A stretch of 5,348 bases of DNA from Acidicaldus organivorans (GTDB lineage Bacteria > Pseudomonadota > Alphaproteobacteria > Acetobacterales > Acetobacteraceae), in the NCBI GenBank assembly GCA_000759655.1, contig KN173949.1:1-5348 (forward strand). Direction: 5' to 3'. Position 1 is the first letter of the stretch, and every line of letters starts with the position of its first letter. A program made the position numbers and the translations under genes. Shown here in pieces: positions 1-5,348 of the stretch. The notes beneath the pieces were generated by a model. That model did no database searches. It was not told where the DNA came from and saw only the letters and a list, made by a program, of their open reading frames with translations.

Positions 1-10
1 AAAGCCGGTT

Positions 11-39
11 CTGAAAAACAGCCTTTTCAGCAGCCTGTT
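11..39 (-). terminator. Possible terminator hairpin downstream of dabA (or edge of a mobile element)
   Basis: Two overlapping inverted repeats lie about 40 bases beyond the dabA stop. CTGAAAA at 11-17 pairs with TTTTCAG at 24-30 around a 6-base loop. AACAG at 17-21 pairs with CTGTT at 35-39. On the leftward transcript the second stem ends in CTGTTTTTC, a short U-rich tract, which suits a weak intrinsic terminator for the dabBA mRNA. The stems are short and AT-rich, so this is tentative. Similar TTTTCAGCAGCC-like sequence is also reminiscent of insertion-sequence ends, so the site could be the margin of an element lying to the left. Confidence 0.35.
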
Positions 40-77
40 AGGGAGGTCACGCCTCGCCCCTGCCTGCCGCGCCCTCC

Positions 78-2492
78 TCACTCAGGCAAAGCGGGTTCCT
101 GGACGGCACCCTCCGCGCATCGCTTCCAGGCGAGGCCCGGCACGTATTGCCATGCCATCCGTCCCCTTTCGTCGAGCGCGAAGAGATGGATCCATCCATT
201 GTCGAAGAGGGGCCTGATCTCGGGATGGTTGGCGAGCACCTCGCCGATCGCCTCGCGCGGCGCTTCGATGCAGACGGTAAGCCGCAACGGTTCGTGCACG
301 TAAGTCTCGCCGTCATGCACCGATTGCCACGGCAACCCGGGCCGCAAAAATCCGCCATTCCCCTCGAGCACGCCGATGCCCCCCGTAACGTTGTGCAGGA
401 GCTTGTTGCCGCTGCCGAACACGTCGGGGGCGACGGTCGAGCCGTAATATTGCAGACTGATCCAACTCGCGACGATGACGGGCGCGGTGAGGATCTGCTC
501 GAGGATGCGGAAATCGGGATCCTCCCGCCACGCATAGTCATGCAGGAAGACGCGGCCCTCTAGTTTCTTGCCCCGTGTGCGCTGCCGGGGTGCGGCGACG
601 AATGCCTGGCAGCCGGCAAGCCCCCATTCGGGCCGGATTTCCGCCCAGTTGCGGCTCCGTTGGGAAATGGCGTTGTCTGACGCCGCTCCGGGAAGGCGCA
701 AGGCGCGCTCCATCCGGGCGATCTTCCCGGCCTCGGCGAGCCAGCGCCGGACCTTGGCGAGATCCTCGCGGCCACGCGCGGCTGGATGGTCGCCCGCGTA
801 GAGGCGGACATCGTCGGTCGTGGTATCGTGAAGGGCGGCGATGAACAACGTATCGGGCGGAATGGCGATGCCCCGTTCGGCAAGCCCCGCGCGGACCGCC
901 GCGTCGTTGAGGAGGCTTGCCAGCAGGCGTGCGTTGACCTCTCCGGAATAGCCGCCGCAGGCACCGCAATGAAGCGCGCTCGCATGCGGATTGTTCACGA
1001 CATTGGCGCCATGGCCCACGATCAGCACCAGCGGCGCGAACGCCCTGGTCAAGGACATGGCGCGCAAGACGGCCTCGGCCGCGGCAACCCGCGTCTTTGC
1101 GTCGAGCGGCGGGTCGAAGCGCGGCGGGGGATCGTCCGGCAATTCCCCCCTCTTCAGTCCGAGCGCGTCACGCAGCAATTTTCCCACATAGGCGAGTCCT
1201 GTTGCCTCAACGAAAGCGAATGACGAGACGGCCGCCAATTTGAACCGTTCCCAGGCGCGCTTGGCGCGGGCCTTGTAACGAGCCGCCTGGTCGGCGTCAC
1301 GGATGGAAGGACCGCAGGCGCAGGACTGAAAGGGTGGCCGCAGCAGAACCGGAAGCCTGAGTTCCTCGATATCGGAGGCAAATCGCCGGTGGGAGACGCC
1401 GATCCCGAAGAATCCGGCGAAACCGAGCGTTTGAATGCCGGCATCGAGACTTTCCAGAGCCCGACGGAAAATCTCCGAACGCACGTCGATGCAGAAGACG
1501 GCCTGCAACGAAGGACGGGCAGGCGTTTCGGGATCGCCGCCGTTTTCGATGCGGAGGGCGAGCGACCGTTGAAACGCGCGCTCCACGGCGCGCTGGAGGA
1601 TGGTATCAATCAGAAGTTCCGCATCCGGTTCAATCGGATTGGCGTATCGCGCCACCGTATCTCGCCATGCTGCAGCGAGGTCATCACGATATTGTTCAAA
1701 GAGCGCTTCCTCCCAGATGAGACGGATGGCGAGAAGATCGCGCGCCGTCTCATCGCTTCCTCCCATCCGTTCGGCTTGCCACAGCCGATAACGGGCATAT
1801 TGCGCCGCTCCTCCCAGCGTCATGAGCAGCCGGTGGAAGTAGCCCTCGAGGGCCTCTCGCGCGAGGCTCAGCGTGTGGACGGCGCGGTTGATCACAAGGG
1901 CTGCGTCTTCGGGCGCGTTGAATACCCGCGAGGCAAATCCCTTGAGCCCGAGGATCTCGGGGGTCAGGTCATGCATCGCGATCATCCGCCAGGAGGCGTA
2001 GGCGTTTCTGCTTTTGGGCGCGGCCCAGAGCGCCTGGCCCTCGTCGAAATATCCAGCCGTCCAGGCTCCGAGACGTTCGGTGATGATGCCGGGCCAGTCG
2101 ATGCCGGAGACCGTTGCCGCGAGATCGGCCACGCTCGGCAAGGGCGCGCGGGCGGGCGCATCATGGGTGGTGGCGGCTGCGAGAGCCGACCAATCGGCAG
2201 GGCGCAGGGTGGGCGGGGCTTCTGCCCAGGCTTCGCGCAAATCTTGCTCCGTGATGACGCCGCTTGCGATCCGCTCGCGGTACCAGCGCCGCGGCATGGT
2301 GATGCGCGCCCCCGCCACTTTCGCAAGCAGTGCCCCGGCTTCGGCGAGAGTGAGATCCACCTGCCCGAGGAAAGGGTTGACCGCGACGCTCGAGGCAAGC
2401 GGCCAGAGGGGAGGGATCGCCCGCACCGCGCGGTCTGCCGCGCTTTCGATGATTTCGGGAGCGAGGACGTTTTCAGAGACGATGTGCAGCAT
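78..2492 (-). CDS. dabA: DabA, zinc-binding subunit of the DAB inorganic-carbon accumulation complex (DUF2309/UPF0753 family)
   Basis: DabA (804 residues) is the cytoplasmic partner of membrane protein DabB. The pair hydrates CO2 to bicarbonate, using a cation gradient to keep the reaction one-way. The site resembles that of beta-carbonic anhydrases. The four expected zinc/active-site residues are visible: Cys334 and Asp336 in FCIDVRSE, His494 in [12 protein letters not shown], and Cys509 in HCGACGG. The His-to-Cys spacing of 15 matches what I recall for Halothiobacillus DabA2 (H524/C539). The N-terminal [17 protein letters not shown] block (residues 27-43) is also typical of the family. The protein is full length and has no signal peptide or clear membrane segment. 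The ATG follows the dabB stop by 18 bases, with GAAGGG 10 bases upstream (2503-2508 on the plus strand), so the two genes are co-transcribed. No frameshift or missing key residue was seen. Family assignment is very secure; the physiological role is inferred from characterised homologues. Confidence 0.95.
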   Translation of the reverse strand: MLHIVSENVLAPEIIESAADRAVRAIPPLWPLASSVAVNPFLGQVDLTLAEAGALLAKVAGARITMPRRWYRERIASGVITEQDLREAWAEAPPTLRPADWSALAAATTHDAPARAPLPSVADLAATVSGIDWPGIITERLGAWTAGYFDEGQALWAAPKSRNAYASWRMIAMHDLTPEILGLKGFASRVFNAPEDAALVINRAVHTLSLAREALEGYFHRLLMTLGGAAQYARYRLWQAERMGGSDETARDLLAIRLIWEEALFEQYRDDLAAAWRDTVARYANPIEPDAELLIDTILQRAVERAFQRSLALRIENGGDPETPARPSLQAVFCIDVRSEIFRRALESLDAGIQTLGFAGFFGIGVSHRRFASDIEELRLPVLLRPPFQSCACGPSIRDADQAARYKARAKRAWERFKLAAVSSFAFVEATGLAYVGKLLRDALGLKRGELPDDPPPRFDPPLDAKTRVAAAEAVLRAMSLTRAFAPLVLIVGHGANVVNNPHASALHCGACGGYSGEVNARLLASLLNDAAVRAGLAERGIAIPPDTLFIAALHDTTTDDVRLYAGDHPAARGREDLAKVRRWLAEAGKIARMERALRLPGAASDNAISQRSRNWAEIRPEWGLAGCQAFVAAPRQRTRGKKLEGRVFLHDYAWREDPDFRILEQILTAPVIVASWISLQYYGSTVAPDVFGSGNKLLHNVTGGIGVLEGNGGFLRPGLPWQSVHDGETYVHEPLRLTVCIEAPREAIGEVLANHPEIRPLFDNGWIHLFALDERGRMAWQYVPGLAWKRCAEGAVQEPALPE

Positions 2493-2502
2493 GATGGGTG
2501 CG

Positions 2503-2508
2503 CCCTTC
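2503..2508 (-). promoter_or_regulatory. Ribosome binding site of dabA
   Basis: Read on the minus strand this is GAAGGG, 10 bases before the dabA ATG. It lies just after the TGA stop of dabB (2511-2513), in the 18-base gap between the genes. Spacing is slightly long, so translational coupling to dabB is plausible. Confidence 0.6.
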
Positions 2509-2510
2509 GC

Positions 2511-4067
2511 TCAGGAAAGCTTCCGCCGCCAGCTCGCCATCAGCCGGTCGAAAACCGCGTTGGCGTAGAGGCCGTTGGAGAGATGGACGTAAAGGCCGAG
2601 CGCGGCTGGATGATGCGCCCAGAGCGGAAACATCGCCTGGACGACGGCGATGGCGCCGAAGCTTCCCACGGCGAGTACGATCAGCACCCATTCCAGCGCG
2701 CCCGCCTGCGGCACGGGGGGCAGGGTGGAGGCGGTGAGGGCGGTCATGATCATCTGCAGTCCGAAATAGGCGAGGGAACTCGCGATGGCGTAAAGCGCCG
2801 TCCGCCAGGTCAAGGCGCGGGGCGCGGCGCTCGCGAACCCTTGGGCGAGCATGTAGGCGACGCCGAGGATCAGGATGGTCCCCACCGCGATCGCTTGCGG
2901 TGATTTGTGATGAAAGCCGAAGCTGAAGCCGATCAACACGTAAAGGCCGAAGGCGGCGAGGAAGGCCCGGCCGACGGCGCGGGCGTTGGGAATGGCGACC
3001 GGCCCCGGCCGCTTGAAGGCGGCGATCCGCTCCACCGCGCCGCCGGAGGCGAGGAAACTATGCGCCTTGTAGAGAGAGTGGGCAAGGATGTGCAGGAGGG
3101 CGAGGGAGAAGAGGCCAAGGCCGCATTCGAAGATCATGAACCCCATTTGCGCGACGGTGGACCAGGCGAGCGAGGTCTTGACGGTGGGTTGGGTCAGCAT
3201 CACCAGACTGCCGAACAGCGCGGTGAACCCGCCGAGCAGGACGAGTGCTGCCATGACGCCGGGGGCGAGCAGCATCACGTCGGCGAAGCGGACGAGCAGG
3301 AAGCCGCCTCCGTTGATGATGCCGGCATGAAGAAGGGCCGAGACCGGCGTCGGCGTCTCCATCACCTCGGTGAGCCAGCCATGGGCGGGGAACTGCGCCG
3401 ATTTGAGGGCGGCAGCGACGCCGAGCAGCGCCGCAGCGAACGCGGCGAGCGGCCCGCCCTCTCCGCTGCGGGCGGCGGCGAGGATGGCGTGAATGTCGCC
3501 GGTGCCGTAGGCGTGGAGAAGGATGAGGCAGGCCATGCCGAGGGCGACATCCCCGGCCCGCGCGGGGAGGAACTCCTTGTGCGCCGCGCGCCGGGCCGGA
3601 AGCCGCGCCGGATAGAAAAGGAGGAGGCGCTGCAGGCCGAGGCTGGTGGCCACCCAGGCGAGGAAGAGCTGGCCGAGATGGCCGGCGCTGACCAGCAGCA
3701 TCACCGCGGTCAGGCTGAAACAGAGCCAGCCGGTGAAGACCCCCTGGCGTTGCTCGCCGTCGAGATAGGTGCGTGAAAACCGCACCACCACCCAGCCGAT
3801 GAAGGCGACCAGGACCAGCATGGCGAGGCTCACCGCATCGAGCCCCGCGAACCGGCCGCCGCTTCCGCTCAAGGACCCTGCGGCGGGGCCCCATACGGCG
3901 GCGAAGGCGCCCCCCAGCATGGCGAGGGCGGCAAGGCCGCTGAGCACTGCGGCGCATTCGGCGAAGAGCACGAACCGGCGTGGCCGCGTCCCTCTGACGA
4001 AGAAGCCCGCCACGGCGGCGAGCGCCAGGGGGGCCGGGACCAGAAGAGGCAGATATTCGATCGGCAA
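2511..4067 (-). CDS. dabB: DabB, membrane cation-translocating subunit of the DAB complex (NADH dehydrogenase subunit 5 / Mrp antiporter-like)
   Basis: DabB (518 residues) is the integral-membrane partner that powers DabA by cation flow. It belongs to the proton-conducting family of complex I subunits NuoL/M/N and Mrp antiporters. The chain is very hydrophobic, with roughly 13 or more membrane segments across residues 6-480. Family motifs are visible: KSAQFPAHGWL at 222-232 (Lys222, His229), the METPTPVSALLHAG block at 236-249 (Glu237, His247), QPTVKTSLAWSTVAQMGFM at 293-311 (Lys297), and HSLYKAHSFL at 330-339 (His330, Lys334, His336). The usual glutamate of the fifth helix in ND5-type subunits is not seen; the matching stretch reads FLAWVATSLGLQ (135-146). 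Translation probably starts at TTG (4065-4067): no ATG or GTG lies between it and the in-frame upstream TGA (4116-4118), and AGGGGAG sits 8 bases before it. No other nuo or mrp genes are adjacent, and dabA follows directly, which separates it from respiratory complex I. In Staphylococcus the equivalent pair is called MpsA/MpsB. Confidence 0.93.
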   Translation of the reverse strand: MPIEYLPLLVPAPLALAAVAGFFVRGTRPRRFVLFAECAAVLSGLAALAMLGGAFAAVWGPAAGSLSGSGGRFAGLDAVSLAMLVLVAFIGWVVVRFSRTYLDGEQRQGVFTGWLCFSLTAVMLLVSAGHLGQLFLAWVATSLGLQRLLLFYPARLPARRAAHKEFLPARAGDVALGMACLILLHAYGTGDIHAILAAARSGEGGPLAAFAAALLGVAAALKSAQFPAHGWLTEVMETPTPVSALLHAGIINGGGFLLVRFADVMLLAPGVMAALVLLGGFTALFGSLVMLTQPTVKTSLAWSTVAQMGFMIFECGLGLFSLALLHILAHSLYKAHSFLASGGAVERIAAFKRPGPVAIPNARAVGRAFLAAFGLYVLIGFSFGFHHKSPQAIAVGTILILGVAYMLAQGFASAAPRALTWRTALYAIASSLAYFGLQMIMTALTASTLPPVPQAGALEWVLIVLAVGSFGAIAVVQAMFPLWAHHPAALGLYVHLSNGLYANAVFDRLMASWRRKLS

Positions 4068-4075
4068 GAGCGTGT

Positions 4076-4082
4076 CTCCCCT
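4076..4082 (-). promoter_or_regulatory. Strong ribosome binding site that fixes the TTG start of dabB
   Basis: On the minus strand this reads AGGGGAG, a good match to the anti-Shine-Dalgarno sequence, 8 bases before TTG at 4065-4067. Because no ATG or GTG is available upstream in frame, this site decides the start codon. Confidence 0.7.
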
Positions 4083-4122
4083 GAGGTCGATTGCCGGGGG
4101 AGGGGTAGCCGAAGATCAGCGT

Positions 4123-4136
4123 TTCAAAAAATTGAT
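4123..4136. promoter_or_regulatory. AT-rich dyad, possible second regulator site in the dabB-lysR divergent region
   Basis: TCAA (4124-4127) and TTGA (4132-4135) form a perfect inverted repeat around AAAA. Taking T4123 and A4135, it also fits a T-N11-A spacing. Its centre lies about 30.5 bp from the centre of the clearer dyad at 4153-4167, roughly three helical turns, as expected for paired LysR-type sites on one DNA face. The arms are short and A-tracts produce such matches by chance. Confidence 0.35.
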
Positions 4137-4163
4137 TGTTTAGCGCGTATCGTTCTATATGAT
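4136..4163 (+). promoter_or_regulatory. Tentative promoter of the lysR-type gene, overlapping its operator
   Basis: A TATGAT hexamer (4158-4163) is one base from the sigma-70 -10 consensus. TTGTTT (4136-4141) lies 16 bases upstream as a poor -35 box. The predicted transcript would start near 4170, giving an almost leaderless mRNA for the gene at 4173, which fits the weak GAAAG ribosome-binding sequence there. The -10 hexamer lies inside the dyad at 4153-4167, so bound regulator would block it. The -35 match is weak and the real promoter may differ. I could not identify a convincing promoter for dabB in the opposite direction. Confidence 0.3.
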
Positions 4164-4167
4164 AGAA
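4153..4167. promoter_or_regulatory. Probable LysR-type operator TTCTATATGATAGAA
   Basis: A perfect six-base inverted repeat (TTCTAT / ATAGAA) surrounds a three-base centre. T4154 and A4166 satisfy the T-N11-A rule of LysR-type binding sites. It lies 5 bases before the regulator's ATG and 85 bases upstream of the dabB TTG, in the only AT-rich patch of an otherwise GC-rich region. This placement fits binding by the adjacent divergent regulator, with repression of its own gene and control of dabBA. No binding data exist here, so the assignment rests on symmetry and position. Confidence 0.6.
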
Positions 4168-4172
4168 AGATC

Positions 4173-5057
4173 ATGCGCGAACTCAACTACAACCACCTCC
4201 TCTATTTCTGGGCCGTGGCGCGGGAGGGCGGGCTCACCCGGGCGGCGGAGCGGCTGCATCTCTCCCAGTCGGCGCTCTCGGTGCAGATCCGCAAACTGGA
4301 GCATCAGCTCGGCCACAAACTGCTCGAGCGGGAAGGCAAGAAGCTGGTGCTCACCGAGGCGGGCCGGATCGCCCTCAACTACGCCGAGACGGTGTTCAAG
4401 ACCGGGAACGAACTGGTGAGCACGCTCAAGGGGCGGCCGCTCAGTGGGCGTCAGGTGCTGCGGGTGGGGGCGTTGACCACGCTCTCGCGCAACTTCCAGC
4501 TCGAGTTCCTGCGGCCCTTGCTGGGACGGGGCGATGTCGAGCTGATCGTCCGTTCCGGCACCCTCCACGATCTTTTGGGGCAAATCGAGGCCCATGCGCT
4601 CGATGTGGTGCTTTCCAATACCGCCGCTCCCCGTGATGGGCGCTCTTCCTTGCGCAGCTACGTGCTGAAAAAACAGACGGTCAGCATCGTGGGTCATCCT
4701 CGCCCGACGCGGCGCAAGTTCAAATTTCCCGATGATCTGGGCGGCGCGCTCCTTCTGCTGCCCAGTCTCGAGAGCGACATCCGCGTGGCTTTCGACCGCC
4801 TGCTGGAAAACGCCAATGTCAAACCGGTCATTCTCGCCGAGGTCGATGACATGGCGATGCTGCGTCTTCTCGCCCGCGAAAGCCGTGCCGCCGCGCTCGT
4901 TCCGCCCATCGTGGTCCGCGACGAGCTCGATAACGGTATTCTGGTCGAGTATTGCCAAATCCCCGAGGTCACCGAAACGTTTTATGCCATCGCGCAGAAA
5001 CGACGCTTCCCCAACCCGCTTCTTGCCAGTCTGCTGAGTGCGGAACGCGAAGAGTGA
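4173..5057 (+). CDS. LysR-type transcriptional regulator, NhaR-like, divergent from dabBA
   Basis: This is a full-length LysR-family regulator (294 residues). The N-terminal winged helix-turn-helix spans about residues 5-64: the opening LNYNHLLYFWAVAREGG closely resembles E. coli NhaR, and the recognition region RAAERLHLSQSALSVQIRKLE (23-43) is classic LysR. A linker helix (about 65-90) leads to the effector-binding domain (about 93-290), which starts with LRVGALTTLSRNF. NhaR activates a sodium/proton antiporter in response to Na+. The neighbouring DabB is a distant cation-antiporter relative, so ion or pH sensing is one possibility; carbon status is another. The gene is transcribed divergently from dabBA across a 105-bp gap containing a LysR-type dyad, the usual arrangement for a local regulator and its target. 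The ATG at 4173 has only a weak ribosome-binding sequence (GAAAG). The effector is unknown, and I do not assign the symbol nhaR or cbbR. Confidence 0.92.
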   Translation: MRELNYNHLLYFWAVAREGGLTRAAERLHLSQSALSVQIRKLEHQLGHKLLEREGKKLVLTEAGRIALNYAETVFKTGNELVSTLKGRPLSGRQVLRVGALTTLSRNFQLEFLRPLLGRGDVELIVRSGTLHDLLGQIEAHALDVVLSNTAAPRDGRSSLRSYVLKKQTVSIVGHPRPTRRKFKFPDDLGGALLLLPSLESDIRVAFDRLLENANVKPVILAEVDDMAMLRLLARESRAAALVPPIVVRDELDNGILVEYCQIPEVTETFYAIAQKRRFPNPLLASLLSAEREE

Positions 5058-5067
5058 TCATCCCTCT

Positions 5068-5102
5068 GGATCCAGGGGAGCCGGGGTGGGGCCGGATCCA
5101 GG
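5068..5102. repeat. Short direct repeat of GGATCCAGG
   Basis: Two identical 9-base copies occur at 5068-5076 and 5094-5102, offset by 26 bases, just after the lysR stop. The first copy is part of the perfect 10-base palindrome CTGGATCCAG (5066-5075). The intervening sequence is GC-rich and unrelated. It could be a binding site pair or chance. Confidence 0.45.
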
Positions 5103-5141
5103 AACAGGGAGGGTAGAGAGGGCGGGGAAATCGGGCTGCGC

Positions 5142-5158
5142 CCCGGCACCTCGCCGGG
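5142..5158 (+). other. Stable GC hairpin, possible terminator or leader structure
   Basis: CCCGGC (5142-5147) and GCCGGG (5153-5158) form a perfect six-base-pair stem around the five-base loop ACCTC. A bulged continuation is possible with C5141 and the G-run at 5160-5163. No T-run follows, so it is not a standard intrinsic terminator. It may end the lysR transcript in a Rho-assisted manner or lie in the cas2 leader. Confidence 0.4.
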
Positions 5159-5242
5159 CGGGGTATTGGAGAGGCCGGCAGTTCGGTCATCCCCAACATT
5201 GTGATCGTGGCGGCGCGGCGCCTGGTTCACCAAAGTAGGTTC

Positions 5243-5348
5243 ATGGCGCGCGACCTCTATCTCGTCTCTTATGACGTGAGCCATCCGAAGCGTCTCAAGC
5301 GGGTCCATCGGGCGGTCAGAGCCTATTCCACCGGCGGGCAGAAATCGG
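5243..5348 (+). CDS. cas2: Cas2, CRISPR adaptation endoribonuclease/structural subunit (5' part only, cut by window edge)
   Basis: The first 35 residues of a Cas2 protein are present; the gene runs off the right edge. Cas2 forms the dimeric core of the Cas1-Cas2 complex that inserts new spacers into CRISPR arrays. Visible family features are the first beta strand ending in the conserved metal-binding aspartate, DLYLVSYDVS (Asp11), the PKRLKRVHRAV helix (15-25), and YSTGGQKS (28-35), which matches the second strand before the SVFE-type motif of many Cas2 proteins. ATG at 5243 is chosen because Cas2 normally begins a few residues before the first strand; an AGG at 5237-5239 offers a weak ribosome-binding site. 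The frame stays open upstream to 5117, with GTG codons at 5201 and 5207, but that extension does not resemble Cas2. No cas1 lies upstream, so any partner genes must be to the right. The CRISPR type cannot be decided from this fragment. Confidence 0.85.
   Translation, partial: MARDLYLVSYDVSHPKRLKRVHRAVRAYSTGGQKS

Larger units (their letters stand above)
5058..5242. other. GC-rich intergenic region between the lysR-type gene and cas2
   Basis: This 185-bp spacer holds no convincing gene. It contains a direct repeat of GGATCCAGG (5068-5076 and 5094-5102), the first copy inside the palindrome CTGGATCCAG. A purine-rich run follows at 5100-5130, then a hairpin at 5142-5158 and a small dyad GGCGC-G-GCGCC at 5212-5222. 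No CRISPR repeat-spacer pattern and no T-run intrinsic terminator are seen. It probably carries the end of the lysR transcript and the leader or promoter of cas2. Confidence 0.5.

Noticed and set aside
1389..2903. A 504-residue open frame on the plus strand, antisense to dabA and dabB
   Set aside because: It spans the dabB-dabA junction on the opposite strand, is rich in Gly, Arg, Asp and His in low-complexity runs, has no recognisable domain, and overlaps two well-supported genes. Such long antisense frames are expected in GC-rich coding DNA.
2907..3776. A 289-residue Glu/Gly-rich open frame antisense to dabB
   Set aside because: Its composition (EGGEE, GEEELAEM-like runs) is the mirror of hydrophobic membrane-helix codons in dabB. 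It has no domain and no ribosome binding site of note.
2511..4067. Identification as a respiratory complex I subunit (nuoL/ndhF) or Mrp antiporter subunit
   Set aside because: No other nuo or mrp genes are adjacent, and the gene is coupled to dabA. The dabB-dabA pair explains the context better.
4155..4958. A 267-residue open frame on the minus strand antisense to the LysR-type gene
   Set aside because: It is the codon-aligned complement of a clear LysR gene and shows no family motifs of its own.
5117..5242. In-frame N-terminal extension of Cas2 from an upstream GTG
   Set aside because: The frame is open, but Cas2 proteins begin at the first beta strand, and the upstream residues do not match the family. 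The ATG at 5243 fits the expected length.
5058..5242. CRISPR array or leader repeats next to cas2
   Set aside because: Only a 9-base sequence occurs twice, with a 26-base offset. No repeat of 24-40 bases with regular spacers is present.
4982..5308. A 108-residue minus-strand frame across the lysR end, the spacer and the cas2 start
   Set aside because: It is antisense to both a LysR terminus and a cas2 N-terminus and has no recognisable features.

Overview
The window is high-GC bacterial DNA with proteobacterial-looking gene content. Three complete genes fill almost all of it, and a fourth is cut by the right edge. No ribosomal or taxonomic marker is present, so the organism cannot be named. 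A DabAB inorganic-carbon system would fit an autotroph or a CO2-dependent heterotroph, possibly a chemolithoautotroph or acidophile, but that is inference.

Layout. Positions 1-77 hold short inverted repeats just past the end of the leftward operon, either a transcription terminator or the edge of a mobile element lying outside the window. Positions 78-4067 (minus strand) are a two-gene operon, dabB then dabA. Together they encode an energy-coupled CO2-hydrating (bicarbonate-accumulating) complex: DabB is a membrane protein of the complex I / Mrp antiporter family, and DabA is a zinc protein with a carbonic-anhydrase-like site. Positions 4068-4172 form a divergent control region with an AT-rich core containing two dyads, one of which fits the LysR-type T-N11-A operator pattern. 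Positions 4173-5057 (plus strand) encode a LysR-type regulator whose N-terminus resembles NhaR. Positions 5058-5242 are a GC-rich intergenic stretch with a GGATCCAGG direct repeat and a stable hairpin. Positions 5243-5348 are the first 35 codons of cas2, so a CRISPR-cas adaptation locus probably begins here and continues to the right.

How the genes work together. The regulator probably binds the shared 105-bp gap, repressing itself and switching dabBA on or off in response to a signal that cannot be read from sequence (ion, pH or carbon status). DabB would pass cations down their gradient and drive DabA to convert cytoplasmic CO2 to bicarbonate. The cas2 gene appears unrelated in function and marks a boundary between a metabolic cassette and a defence locus.

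The individual families are known. The least ordinary points are the pairing of an NhaR-like regulator with dabBA, the operator architecture, the non-ATG start of dabB, and the abrupt junction with cas2. No wholly new system is evident in the sequence visible here.
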